Source: Chthoniobacterales bacterium
GTDB lineage: Bacteria > Verrucomicrobiota > Verrucomicrobiia > Chthoniobacterales > UBA10450
Length of the DNA: 57,627 bases
Reading direction: 5' to 3'
Assembly (NCBI GenBank): GCA_035274845.1
Contig: DATENU010000014.1
Coordinates: 1-57,627 of the forward strand
Positions 1 through 8,423 of this stretch are shown here, piece after piece (the first letter of the stretch is position 1; the number at the start of each line of letters is the position of its first letter). Both the position numbers and the translations under genes were made by a program. Below the pieces are notes generated by a model. The model worked only from the letters and a program-made list of their open reading frames with translations, was not told the origin of the DNA and did no database searches.

Positions 1-1
1 G

Positions 2-568
2 AGAGATACCCAGGAAGCGCTGATTCAAGCCACCGGGTTGGCGCCGACGAATGATCTGGAGTCGGCCATCATCGTGACGCTGCCTCCCGGTGCTTACACC
101 GCGATCCTGCGTGGCAACGGCCCAGGGGTGGGCGTTGGTCTAGTCGAAGTGTACGATCTCGACACGGCGGCCGCGTCGAAGCTGGGGAACCTCAGCACCC
201 GCGCCTTCGTGCGCACTGGCAACAATGTTGTAATCGCTGGTTTCATCCTGGGTAATGGCGCTGGGGATGACCGCGTCGTGGTTCGGGGCCTGGGACCAAG
301 CCTGGGCGGGTTCGGCATCTCGAACCCGTTGCAGGATCCAACGCTCGAGCTGCGCGATCAGAATGGGACCCTTCTGAAATCCAACAACGACTGGCAGGAC
401 GATCCGGTGCAAGCCGCGGAGATCACCGCTGCGGGGCTGGCGCCTTCGAACACAAAGGAATCGGCGATCGCGGCAACCCTGCCACCGGGCCTCTACACGG
501 CGATCCTTGTGGGTCACGACGCGGCCATCGGCGTAGGACTCGTGGAAGTCTATGATCGTGGTCCGTAA
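2..568 (+). CDS. C-terminal part of an exported repeat-module protein (5' end outside window)
   Basis: The reading frame is open from the left edge of the window, so this is the tail of a longer gene. It holds the end of one ~120-residue module and one complete module. Each carries a VRGLGPSL-type motif, an N-x-W-x-DDP motif, a GLAPSN-x-x-ESAI stretch, LPPG-x-YTAIL and a closing GVGLVEVYD. The same module occurs twice at the end of the gene at 54085-56118 and once at 57276-57627. I know this module as common in secreted verrucomicrobial proteins but not its function; a beta-sandwich surface or adhesion module is a guess. No catalytic residues are evident. The protein ends only a few residues after the last module, so there is no visible C-terminal sorting anchor. 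Confidence 0.8.
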   Translation, partial: RDTQEALIQATGLAPTNDLESAIIVTLPPGAYTAILRGNGPGVGVGLVEVYDLDTAAASKLGNLSTRAFVRTGNNVVIAGFILGNGAGDDRVVVRGLGPSLGGFGISNPLQDPTLELRDQNGTLLKSNNDWQDDPVQAAEITAAGLAPSNTKESAIAATLPPGLYTAILVGHDAAIGVGLVEVYDRGP

Positions 569-642
569 ACCGGTCACTTCTCGCCACGCGACTTGTAACT
601 GACAGTTCCGTCACGCGCCGGGAGGTAACTTCGCGGCCGCGG

Positions 643-671
643 TTGACGACAGCCGGGGCCGCCCCCATATT
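643..671 (+). promoter_or_regulatory. Possible sigma-70-type promoter for typA
   Basis: TTGACG at 643-648 and CATATT at 666-671 are separated by 17 bp, about 80 bp ahead of the typA ATG. The -35 matches 5 of 6 consensus bases and the -10 matches 4 of 6. A small hairpin (CCTCC/GGAGG) follows at about 676-692 in the would-be leader. This is read by eye only. Confidence 0.35.
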
Positions 672-752
672 CCGTCCTCCGAAAATTGGAGGGCGGGCGC
701 TTCGCCTGCCTTCGCGGGCAACCGAACGGTTACTCACCACGGAACTGACCAC

Positions 753-2570
753 ATGGATAAGATTCGCAACATCGCCATTATTGCGCACGTCGATCACGGC
801 AAGACCACTCTTGTCGATCAACTACTGCGGCAATCCGGCACCTTTCGGTCGAACCAGAAGGTCGAGGAACGGATGATGGATTCGATGGATCTGGAGCGGG
901 AAAAGGGAATCACCATCCGCGCCAAGAATGCCGCCTTCCAATGGAACGGCTACCGCATCAACATCGTCGATACCCCGGGCCACGCGGACTTTGGTGGCGA
1001 AGTCGAACGCATCATGAAGATGGTCGACGGCGTTCTTCTCGTCGTGGATGCGCATGACGGTCCGCAAGCCCAAACCCGGTTCGTTTTGCGCAAGGCGCTC
1101 GAAAACCACGCCAAACCGATTGTGGTCATCAACAAGATCGATCGCGAAAATGCGCGGCCCCACAAAGTGCTCGATCTGGTGTTCGATCTTTTCGTCGAGT
1201 TAAAAGCAACCGACGAGCAACTCGATTTTCCCATCGTTTATGCGAGCGCCAAGAATGGTTTTGCCATGCGCGAGCTGCATGAAAACAGCGAGGACATGAC
1301 GCCTTTGTTCGAGGCCATCGTGAAATACGTGCCGCCGCCCCAGGTATCGCCGGAGCCTTTCTTTCAGATGCTCGTTTCGAATCTGGACTACAGCGATTAC
1401 CTCGGACGGATCGCCCTGGGACGCATCGTCAGCGGCCGGGTGAGTGTGGGAGACTCGATTGTTTGTATTCATCGGGATGGCCGGCGCGAACGCGCTTCGG
1501 TCACCGGACTTTTTACCTTTGCCGGGATGGGGCAGGTGGAACTGAAACATGCCAGCGTGGGCGATATTGTCGGACTGACCGGCTTCGAGGAGGTTTACAT
1601 CGGCGAGACGCTGACCGACCGCGAAGAGCATCCGCCGCTTCAATTTGTCGACATCGATCCACCGACGATCCGGATGCGAATCCTGGTCAACGATTCGCCT
1701 TTTGCGGGACGCGAAGGCAAGTTCGTGACCGCGCGTCACGTTCGCGAACGTCTCATCCGGGAAACCCGCGGGAATGTTTCCCTCCAGGTGAAAGACACCG
1801 AAGTTGCCGGCGCGTTCGAGATCAACGCCCGGGGCGAGATGCAGATCGCGATCCTCGTCGAGCAAATGCGGCGGGAAGGTTATGAAGTCATGGTCTCGCG
1901 GCCGGAAGTGATTTATCAGCGCGACGACACCGGGGCTTTGCTGGAGCCGATCGAAAATCTCTACGTCGAGGTTCCGAATGACAATCTCGGCGACGTTTTG
2001 CAATCACTCGCTTCCCGCAAGGGCGAGATCGTGACCATGGATCACCACGGGACCCGTGTTTCCGTTGAAGCGGTCATTCCGACCCGAGGCTTGATTGGAT
2101 TCGAAAGCGATCTCGTGAATCTGACTCGGGGCGAAGGATTGATGAGTCATCTCTTCCGCGAATACGCGCCTTTCAAGGGCGAGCTCGAAGGGCGGAATCG
2201 GGGCGTGATGGTTTCGATGGAGCCGGGCGTCAGCACCGCCTACGCCCTTAATAATATTCAGGCGCGGGGCAAATTGTTTATCGGCCCGCAGGAGGAGATT
2301 TACACCGGCATGATTGTGGGCGAAAACGCGCGCCCGGAGGATCTGCCGGTGAATCCCTGTAAGGCGAAACACCTGACCAACATGCGGAGCCAGGGCGACG
2401 GCAAGGGGATTCAGCTCGAAGCGCCGCTTCGAATGACGCTGGAGCGGGCCATCGAATACATCAGCGCGGACGAATTTGTGGAAGCGACTCCGAAATCGCT
2501 TCGGTTGCGCAAACGCATCCTGGATCCGACCGCCCGGAAGCGTGCTCAAAACGCCACCGCTGTATCTTGA
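753..2570 (+). CDS. typA: Ribosome-associated GTPase TypA/BipA
   Basis: A 605-residue translational GTPase of the EF-G family. The G1 motif AHVDHGKTT is at residues 11-19, followed by the switch motif EKGITI, DTPGHADFGGEVER (G3) and NKID (G4). Then come the beta-barrel, EF-G III/V-like and BipA-specific C-terminal domains; the length is normal for the family. TypA binds the 70S ribosome in the cytoplasm and helps 50S assembly and growth under stress, such as low temperature. The ATG at 753 gives the canonical short N-terminus (MDKIRNIAIIAHVD). The next gene, yebC, lies 136 bp downstream in the same direction. Nothing unusual is seen. Confidence 0.97.
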   Translation: MDKIRNIAIIAHVDHGKTTLVDQLLRQSGTFRSNQKVEERMMDSMDLEREKGITIRAKNAAFQWNGYRINIVDTPGHADFGGEVERIMKMVDGVLLVVDAHDGPQAQTRFVLRKALENHAKPIVVINKIDRENARPHKVLDLVFDLFVELKATDEQLDFPIVYASAKNGFAMRELHENSEDMTPLFEAIVKYVPPPQVSPEPFFQMLVSNLDYSDYLGRIALGRIVSGRVSVGDSIVCIHRDGRRERASVTGLFTFAGMGQVELKHASVGDIVGLTGFEEVYIGETLTDREEHPPLQFVDIDPPTIRMRILVNDSPFAGREGKFVTARHVRERLIRETRGNVSLQVKDTEVAGAFEINARGEMQIAILVEQMRREGYEVMVSRPEVIYQRDDTGALLEPIENLYVEVPNDNLGDVLQSLASRKGEIVTMDHHGTRVSVEAVIPTRGLIGFESDLVNLTRGEGLMSHLFREYAPFKGELEGRNRGVMVSMEPGVSTAYALNNIQARGKLFIGPQEEIYTGMIVGENARPEDLPVNPCKAKHLTNMRSQGDGKGIQLEAPLRMTLERAIEYISADEFVEATPKSLRLRKRILDPTARKRAQNATAVS

Positions 2571-2706
2571 CAATAACGGCCGAAAGCAGTTGAATTGGAT
2601 CGTTAGTTTGCCTCCTCGATCAACGTTCTTTTCGAGGCGTTCCGGTTCCGGGTTTCTCGCGAACAAAGGTTAGGTTTGAGCGGCAACTTCCTAGAATTCC
2701 CATCTC

Positions 2707-3462
2707 ATGTCGGGGCACAGCAAGTGGTCGAAGGTTAAGCGCTTCAAAGGCGCGCTCGATGCGAAACGGGGCGCGCTCTTTAGCAAGCTCTCGCGCGAGA
2801 TTACCATCGCCGCCAAGATCGGCGGCGGCGATCCGGACGGCAACGTCCGTCTCCGCAGCGCGATTCTTTCCGCCCGCGCCCAAAGTATGCCGAACGATAA
2901 CATCGACCGGGCGATCAAGCGGGGGACGGGCGAAGGGATGGAGGCGCAGCATTTCGACGAGATTATTTATGAAGGTTACGCGCCGGGAGGGGTGGCGGTG
3001 ATTGTCGAAGCCGCGACCGACAACAAGAACCGCACCGCGGCCGAAATCCGGAGGATCTTCAGCAAAAATGACGGCAACCTGGCGACCAGCGGCAGTGTTT
3101 CCTACATGTTCCACAAGAAAGGCCGGATCACCGTCCCTCGGGGCAGCCTGGACGAGGAGCGGATTTTTGAGCTCGCCCTGGAAGCCGGCGCGGAGGAGTT
3201 GACAACGGAGGAGGAGCAGTATGTTATTACCACTTCCCACGATCAGCTCTATGCAGTAGCTGAGGCGCTCAAAAACGCGGGCGTTACCACCGATGGGCAA
3301 AAGTTTACATTCATCCCTGATACGACAGTTCCGGTCAACGATGAGGCGGTCGCGCTGCAGATCTTGCGCTTGTGCGATAGCCTCGAAGAAGACGACGACG
3401 TTCAAAACGTCTATTCAAATCTAGATATTCCTGACGAGTTGCTGGCGAAATTGCCGGCTTAA
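2707..3462 (+). CDS. yebC: YebC/PmpR family translation/transcription factor
   Basis: A 251-residue protein starting with the family hallmark MSGHSKWSKVKR and containing GGDPDGNVRLRSAI, NDNIDRAIKRG and IYEGYAPGG. Length and start are typical. The family was long annotated as transcriptional regulators. Recent work on relatives assigns many of them a role in relieving ribosome stalling at proline stretches; which applies here cannot be read from sequence. It sits between typA and rho in the same direction, 62 bp ahead of the rho start, so it may share transcription with them. Confidence 0.95.
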   Translation: MSGHSKWSKVKRFKGALDAKRGALFSKLSREITIAAKIGGGDPDGNVRLRSAILSARAQSMPNDNIDRAIKRGTGEGMEAQHFDEIIYEGYAPGGVAVIVEAATDNKNRTAAEIRRIFSKNDGNLATSGSVSYMFHKKGRITVPRGSLDEERIFELALEAGAEELTTEEEQYVITTSHDQLYAVAEALKNAGVTTDGQKFTFIPDTTVPVNDEAVALQILRLCDSLEEDDDVQNVYSNLDIPDELLAKLPA

Positions 3463-3524
3463 GAACGCCGCCAGTGAGGTGGGCGGTCCGCTGCTCCGGC
3501 AGCATTGAGATCATCTCTGTATTT

Positions 3525-4916
3525 ATGAGCGAAGAAAACGATAACCAGCCACCGCTGCGAACCGACGCCCCCGCGGACCGTCCGAGGCGTCCTCGCAGGA
3601 GATTCCCCCGCCGGCATGACGGTCCCCGCGACCGGGGCCCGCAAGAACAACGGGGGGACCTGAACGGCCCCGCGGATCGGGCTGAAGATTTGTCCGATGG
3701 AACGGGCGGCCCTACCGCCGCCACCCAGGGCGACGAGCACAGTCATTCATCCGGTTCGGAGCAGTCTTCCCGCACCGAGGGAGGGGCTTCGGCCAACGGC
3801 GAACTCGAGCGCGAGCCGGAGTTTGGCGACGGCATCATTGAAATCTCGGGCAAAGGCTTCGGTTTTCTGCGAGACGCGAAACGCAATTTTGTCCAGACTC
3901 CGAACGACATTTTCGTGACGCCGGAAATCGTGCGCCGTTTCGGGCTGCGCGATGGCATGTGGATCTATGGCGAAACGCGGCGCGGCAATCGCGGGCCGCA
4001 GCTTGTCCGGCTGAACCAGATCAATGAGGAGGAGCCGACCAAGTATCAGGGGCTCCGGCCGTTTGAAGAGCTGACCACGATTAACCCAAACCGGCGCATC
4101 AAGCTGGAGACGGTGCCGGATCGTTATACGACCCGGATCATGGATTTGATGACGCCCCTCGGGATGGGCCAGCGCGGTTTGATCGTCGCCCCGCCCCGGA
4201 CCGGCAAGACCACTTTGCTCCATCACATTGCCGACGCGGTCGTCAAAAATCATCCGGAGATGAAGTTGATCATTCTCCTCGTCGACGAGCGTCCGGAGGA
4301 AGTGACCGATTTTCGGCGTTCCTGTCCGCAGGCTGAAATCATGGCGAGCTCGAACGACAGCGATATCAAGAGCCATACCCGGATCGCCCAGCTCGCGGTC
4401 GAGCGGGCCAAGCGGCTCGTCGAGGCCGGCAAAGATGTGTTCATTTTGCTCGACTCGATCACGCGAACGGCTCGCGCTTTTAACAATGCCATGGGCGGAG
4501 GCGGACGGACCATGAGCGGAGGCATCGACGCCCGCGCCATGGAAACGCCCAGAAAGCTTTTCTCCGCGGCGCGAAACACCGAGGAAGCCGGCTCACTCAC
4601 GATTGTGGCCACGGCCCTGATCGAAACCGGCAGCCGCATGGACGAGCTCATCTTCCAGGAATTCAAAGGCACCGGGAACATGGAGATGGTCCTCGATCGC
4701 AAGATCAGCGATCAGCGCATCTATCCCGCGGTCGACATTTTCCTTTCCGGCACCCGCCGCGAGGAATTGCTGATGCAGCCCTGGGAATTGGAGAAAATCA
4801 ATCTCATCCGGCGCGGCCTGGCAGGCCACAAACCGGGCGAAGCGATCGAGCGTCTGCTCATGTTCGTGAAGAAATTCCCGACCAACGAACAGATGCTGAA
4901 GGGCATTCCCGGGTAG
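3525..4916 (+). CDS. rho: Transcription termination factor Rho
   Basis: A 463-residue RNA-dependent ATPase that ends transcription as a hexameric ring. The first ~100 residues are low-complexity (Arg/Pro/Asp/Ser rich), an N-terminal extension seen in Rho of several phyla and absent from E. coli Rho. The RNA-binding cold-shock-like domain follows (GIIEISGKGFGFLRD). The P-loop APPRTGKTT is near residue 220, then VDERPEEVTDF, the Q-loop region TRTARAFNNA with GGIDARAM, and the R-loop KGTGNME. The ATG at 3525 is preferred over a GTG at 3474, because the intervening 17 residues are encoded by what looks like leader and no Rho begins that way. Confidence 0.96.
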   Translation: MSEENDNQPPLRTDAPADRPRRPRRRFPRRHDGPRDRGPQEQRGDLNGPADRAEDLSDGTGGPTAATQGDEHSHSSGSEQSSRTEGGASANGELEREPEFGDGIIEISGKGFGFLRDAKRNFVQTPNDIFVTPEIVRRFGLRDGMWIYGETRRGNRGPQLVRLNQINEEEPTKYQGLRPFEELTTINPNRRIKLETVPDRYTTRIMDLMTPLGMGQRGLIVAPPRTGKTTLLHHIADAVVKNHPEMKLIILLVDERPEEVTDFRRSCPQAEIMASSNDSDIKSHTRIAQLAVERAKRLVEAGKDVFILLDSITRTARAFNNAMGGGGRTMSGGIDARAMETPRKLFSAARNTEEAGSLTIVATALIETGSRMDELIFQEFKGTGNMEMVLDRKISDQRIYPAVDIFLSGTRREELLMQPWELEKINLIRRGLAGHKPGEAIERLLMFVKKFPTNEQMLKGIPG

Positions 4917-4923
4917 GGAATTT

Positions 4924-4998
4924 GCGAATTGCGAATTGCAATTTGCGATCGAGGACTCCGATTGAAATCGCAAATCGAAAATCGCAAATCGGAAATTC
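4924..4998. repeat. Inverted array of 7-bp repeats
   Basis: The left arm holds four heptamers at 4924-4951 (GCGAATT, GCGAATT, GCAATTT, GCGATCG). The right arm holds four and a half heptamers of the form AAATCGN at 4965-4998. The arms are in opposite orientation with a 13-bp spacer. The array lies directly after the rho stop codon and covers the apparent start region of the next gene. A second array with a different sequence but the same 7-bp period lies at 8278-8375. Confidence 0.8.
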
Positions 4999-5504
4999 TG
5001 GAGCCCGATTGGGAGGTCCTGCCTCCCGAGGAAAAGCGGAAACGGCAGGGGTTGGAGCCGCTCTTCAAATGGCTGGCCCTGATCATGGACGAAGTTGTCC
5101 GCGTTCCCGGGACGAAATTTCGTTTTGGCCTTGATCCGCTAATCGGACTCATTCCCGGCATCGGCGACACGAGTTCCGCGCTCGTTTCCGCGTTCGCTCT
5201 TATCCAGGCCGCCCGCCTTGGCGTCCCCAAGATTCTGCTGGCACGGATGTCGTTGAACATCCTGATCAACGAAATCATCGGCATTGTCCCGGGCGTGGGT
5301 GACGCCTTTTCGTTCTGGTTCAAGTCGAATGCGCGAAATTACGAGATCATCAAGAACCACCGTCTTGGCTCAACTACTCCCAGCCGGAGCGACTGGGTGT
5401 TTGTTATTGGAGTGCTTATCGCGCTCTTCGCCATCGTTTGCGCGGGGGTGGCGGTCAGCTTTCTGGTTCTCGGCGCGCTGGCGCGAATGCTCTTCGGGCG
5501 CTGA
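4929..5504 (+). CDS. DUF4112 membrane protein
   Basis: The body matches the DUF4112 family: a KWLALIMDE-x-x-RVPGTKFRFGLDPLIGLIPG stretch (given here in parts), then GDTSSALVSAF, and a second near-repeat IIGIVPGVGDAFSFWFK followed by SNARNYEIIKNH. One or two hydrophobic hairpins in the middle and a clear transmembrane helix at the C-terminus point to an inner-membrane protein; the function is unknown. The start is uncertain. A TTG at 4929 or 4962 would have the N-terminus encoded by the heptamer array, and no ATG exists before the conserved part. The stop lies 2 bp from the stop of the convergent glnE. Confidence 0.85.
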   Translation: MRIAICDRGLRLKSQIENRKSEILEPDWEVLPPEEKRKRQGLEPLFKWLALIMDEVVRVPGTKFRFGLDPLIGLIPGIGDTSSALVSAFALIQAARLGVPKILLARMSLNILINEIIGIVPGVGDAFSFWFKSNARNYEIIKNHRLGSTTPSRSDWVFVIGVLIALFAIVCAGVAVSFLVLGALARMLFGR

Positions 5505-5506
5505 AG

Positions 5507-8236
5507 CTAGCGCAAATACCGCGAATAGATTGCCTGGAGACTGGCGCGGGCGAGGTGGTAATCGTGCGCAAACGATTCCAGGCTCCTGGCTCCGACGCGG
5601 TGCGCCAGTTTTTCCTGTTCGGTTTTGTCCGGCGGCAGGCTCGAGACGGTTTTGTTTTCCCAGCGGCGCAGGACCGACTCGATGGAGCGCAAGTAGAGAT
5701 ATTTTTCCTTGAGAACGGTCGCGTCCGTTTTCTGCAGGATTCCAGCGGCGGCCAGGTCCGAGATTGCACCAATCATTTGCGGGTTCCAGATCCCAGCCCG
5801 CATCTGGAGCGCCTGCACGAGAAATTCTGCCTGGATTACTCCGCCGGTCCCGGTTTTGAAATCGAGTTCATCCGAGGCTCCGGCGCGGTCTCGCCGGATT
5901 CGTTGGAACATCGCGTCAATCTGGGCGAACAAATCCATTCGCTGCCCCACCTGCCTCCAGACACGTTGGGCCAGCTCCATGAATTCATTTTGTAACGGCC
6001 CGGCGATGGGTCGCGCCCGGGTCAGCGCCTGCACTTCCCAGAGCTGGCCGCGGGTTTGGTAGTAGGCTTCGTAGGCAGGCAGCGAACAGGAAAGGATGCC
6101 TTTCTCACCGTCCGGACGCAGGCGCGCATCCAGCGTCCAGATGCTCCCTTCCGCGGTCGGTTGCGCCATCGTCACGATGAGATTCTGCGCGGACCGCACA
6201 TCTTCCCCGACAAAGAAGACGTCGAGGTCGGCCCCATAACCGATCTCGGCGCCGCCGAATTTCCCGAGCGCAACGATGGTGAGATCGCTTTCGCTTCCCC
6301 GCAGCCGATTCACAAAAAGCAGACAGGCCTCAGCCAGCGCGGAGTGTTCGGCGAAAACCGACGACAGGTCCGCGAGACCGAGGACATCACGGAGGAAAAT
6401 CCTGAGCAACTGGGTCTGCCGATAAGCGCGAAGCAGATCGAGCGACTCCGCCGTCACTTTCAACGCCTCAAGGTTCCGGGTATGCCGGGCGAGGCTGACT
6501 TCGCGGTCCAGCATTCCGGCGCGGGTGATTTCCTCCAATAATTGAGGACGGCGAATGAGCACGTCACCAAATCGGCGGCTGGAATCGAAGGTTTGGACGA
6601 GGAGCTCGAGGAGCTTCGGGTTCACCACGAGCAGTTCGAAAAGCATGCTACGCAAACCATAGGCCTCGACGAAACGAATGAACTGATTCAAGGCCACGTC
6701 GGGATCGGCCGCCCGGGCCAGCCACCGAAACAGGAGCGGGCGAAGATTGCGCAACACCTGGCGGGTTCGCGGGGCGACATGAAAGCCACCCGCGCCCTTC
6801 GCGAGATCGGCGAGCGATTTCGCCGCGCTTTTTTCGTCTCGAAAGATGCTCAGGTTTTCGGCCGCTGAATCCGCGGCTCCGCTCGGTTCTGAAATCACCC
6901 GGCGGAAAATAACGCGCACTTGTCCCATGTGTTGCTGGAGGGCGGCATTGAATTTTCCCGACGAAGCAAAGCCGAGACTCCGCGCCAGGCGAGCCAGCTC
7001 CTCGCCGTTTTCCGGCACGGTGTGAGTTTGTTGTTCGGCCTCGATCTGCAGGCGGTGTTCGACCCGCCGCAGGAAGCCGTAGGCGTCCTCCAGCGCCCGG
7101 ACTTCTCCTCGCGGTAACAACTCCAGTTCCGCCAACACAGGCAGCGCCTTCAACGTGCTCGTTTCCTGGAGAAACGCGTTCCGCGCGCCGTGGAGAAGTT
7201 GCAGGGCTTGCACTACAAATTCGATTTCCCGGATTCCTCCCGCGCCCAGCTTTACGTCTCGCCCAATATTTTCGTGACCCACGATATCGCGTTCGATGCG
7301 CCGTTTGATTGCCCCGATCTCTTCGAGCACGTCTGGCGTTGGGCTCTTGGGAAAAATAAACGGCTGGTGCTGGCGAAGAAACTCGTAGGCCAGCTCGCGG
7401 CTACCGCCGATGCCACGCGCCTTGATTAGGGCCAGGCGTTCCCAGGTCTCGCCGAAGCCGGCGTAATAATTTTCCATGCTCTCGAGCGAGCGCACGAGCG
7501 GTCCCGCCGTCCCTTCCGGTCTGAGCCGCAGATCAATCCGGAACAGCGCCCCGTCCGGATCGTGGGCCGCGAAAGTTTCGATGATTTTTGCGCCCAGTTG
7601 ATTGAACCACTCATGGTAGGTCAGGTTCGCCGAAACCTGTCCTTCCTCGCCATAGAGGAAAATCACGTCGATATCGGAGCTATGGTTTAACTCGTGGCCG
7701 CCCAGTTTCCCAAGCGCAAGAATGGAGAAGGGAGTGTCGGGCCCGCCCCGCCGGCTGCGGAGCTCGCAGTCCCAGTAAGTGTAAACCTCGCGCAGGCAAA
7801 TTTCGGCGAGCTGCGATAGTTCGAAGGTGGTTTCGTGGAGCGGCGCGGCTTCGGCAACTTCGCGGAGCGCGATTCGCGTCATCTCGCGGCCCTTCCAGAA
7901 GCGCAGCGCGCGGAAGTTGCCGGCGAACGTGGAACCTTCCGCAATTCGTCGCAACCCGACGAGCATGGCCTGGGATGGGCGCGGCTCATTTGAAATCTCG
8001 GGTCGGGAAAGCCATTGCAGGATTTCGGGATAGCGAACGAAGCGCGCTGCGCAGACGCTCGAGACCGAAATCAGATGAAGCAACGCAGCTTCGCCCAGCG
8101 GAAATTGTTCGACGACTTCACGGAACGGCGTTCCGCCGGCCGGCCAGTCCGCTTCCATTCGCTCGAGCGTGTTTTGGACCTGGGCGGGATTCAGGGTCCC
8201 GGCAGATATCTTCTTGATCCATTCCGCGGAATTCAT
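5507..8236 (-). CDS. glnE: Bifunctional glutamine synthetase adenylyltransferase/adenylyl-removing enzyme
   Basis: A 909-residue two-headed nucleotidyltransferase. The N-terminal (deadenylylating) centre has GKLGGHELNHSSDID near residues 176-190. The C-terminal (adenylylating) centre has GKFGGAEIGYGADLDVFF near residues 655-672. Each is followed by helical GlnD-UR-type domains. The length is close to the 946 residues of E. coli GlnE. It tunes glutamine synthetase activity to nitrogen status under PII control; neither glnA nor glnB is in the window. The ATG at 8236 (MNSAEWIKK) is chosen. The frame runs further upstream, but there it reads through the 8278-8312 heptamer array, giving a low-complexity extension. 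No strong ribosome binding site is visible. Confidence 0.95.
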   Translation of the reverse strand: MNSAEWIKKISAGTLNPAQVQNTLERMEADWPAGGTPFREVVEQFPLGEAALLHLISVSSVCAARFVRYPEILQWLSRPEISNEPRPSQAMLVGLRRIAEGSTFAGNFRALRFWKGREMTRIALREVAEAAPLHETTFELSQLAEICLREVYTYWDCELRSRRGGPDTPFSILALGKLGGHELNHSSDIDVIFLYGEEGQVSANLTYHEWFNQLGAKIIETFAAHDPDGALFRIDLRLRPEGTAGPLVRSLESMENYYAGFGETWERLALIKARGIGGSRELAYEFLRQHQPFIFPKSPTPDVLEEIGAIKRRIERDIVGHENIGRDVKLGAGGIREIEFVVQALQLLHGARNAFLQETSTLKALPVLAELELLPRGEVRALEDAYGFLRRVEHRLQIEAEQQTHTVPENGEELARLARSLGFASSGKFNAALQQHMGQVRVIFRRVISEPSGAADSAAENLSIFRDEKSAAKSLADLAKGAGGFHVAPRTRQVLRNLRPLLFRWLARAADPDVALNQFIRFVEAYGLRSMLFELLVVNPKLLELLVQTFDSSRRFGDVLIRRPQLLEEITRAGMLDREVSLARHTRNLEALKVTAESLDLLRAYRQTQLLRIFLRDVLGLADLSSVFAEHSALAEACLLFVNRLRGSESDLTIVALGKFGGAEIGYGADLDVFFVGEDVRSAQNLIVTMAQPTAEGSIWTLDARLRPDGEKGILSCSLPAYEAYYQTRGQLWEVQALTRARPIAGPLQNEFMELAQRVWRQVGQRMDLFAQIDAMFQRIRRDRAGASDELDFKTGTGGVIQAEFLVQALQMRAGIWNPQMIGAISDLAAAGILQKTDATVLKEKYLYLRSIESVLRRWENKTVSSLPPDKTEQEKLAHRVGARSLESFAHDYHLARASLQAIYSRYLR

Positions 8237-8277
8237 TGGGATGAAATGAACATGGTTGGCAGCGGCAAAAAAATCAG

Positions 8278-8375
8278 AACGTCCAACGTCCAACGTTCGA
8301 CGCTCAACGTCCAATTAGGAAACAGTAGGCAGTCTTAGTTAAACGTTCGACGTTGGACGTTGGACGTTGAACGTT
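8278..8375. repeat. Inverted array of 7-bp repeats between rhomboid and glnE genes
   Basis: Five heptamers at 8278-8312 (AACGTCC, AACGTCC, AACGTTC, GACGCTC, AACGTCC) face five at 8341-8375 (AAACGTT, CGACGTT, GGACGTT, GGACGTT, GAACGTT) across a 28-bp spacer. It lies between the rhomboid stop and the glnE start, both on the minus strand. It could fold into a long imperfect hairpin in RNA or as a DNA cruciform. Confidence 0.85.
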
Positions 8376-8423
8376 TCTGTCTCTCCAGATAGGCTCTGCG
8401 AGTAGACGAAGCGACGAGACCCT

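Noticed and set aside
1200..2666. Two long minus-strand open frames opposite typA
   Set aside because: They lie fully antisense to a canonical typA, have no recognisable motifs, and are typical of GC-rich codon bias.
4924..4998. CRISPR-like short repeats
   Set aside because: The unit is 7 bp with no spacers of 30 bp or so, the arms are inverted, and no cas genes are in the window.
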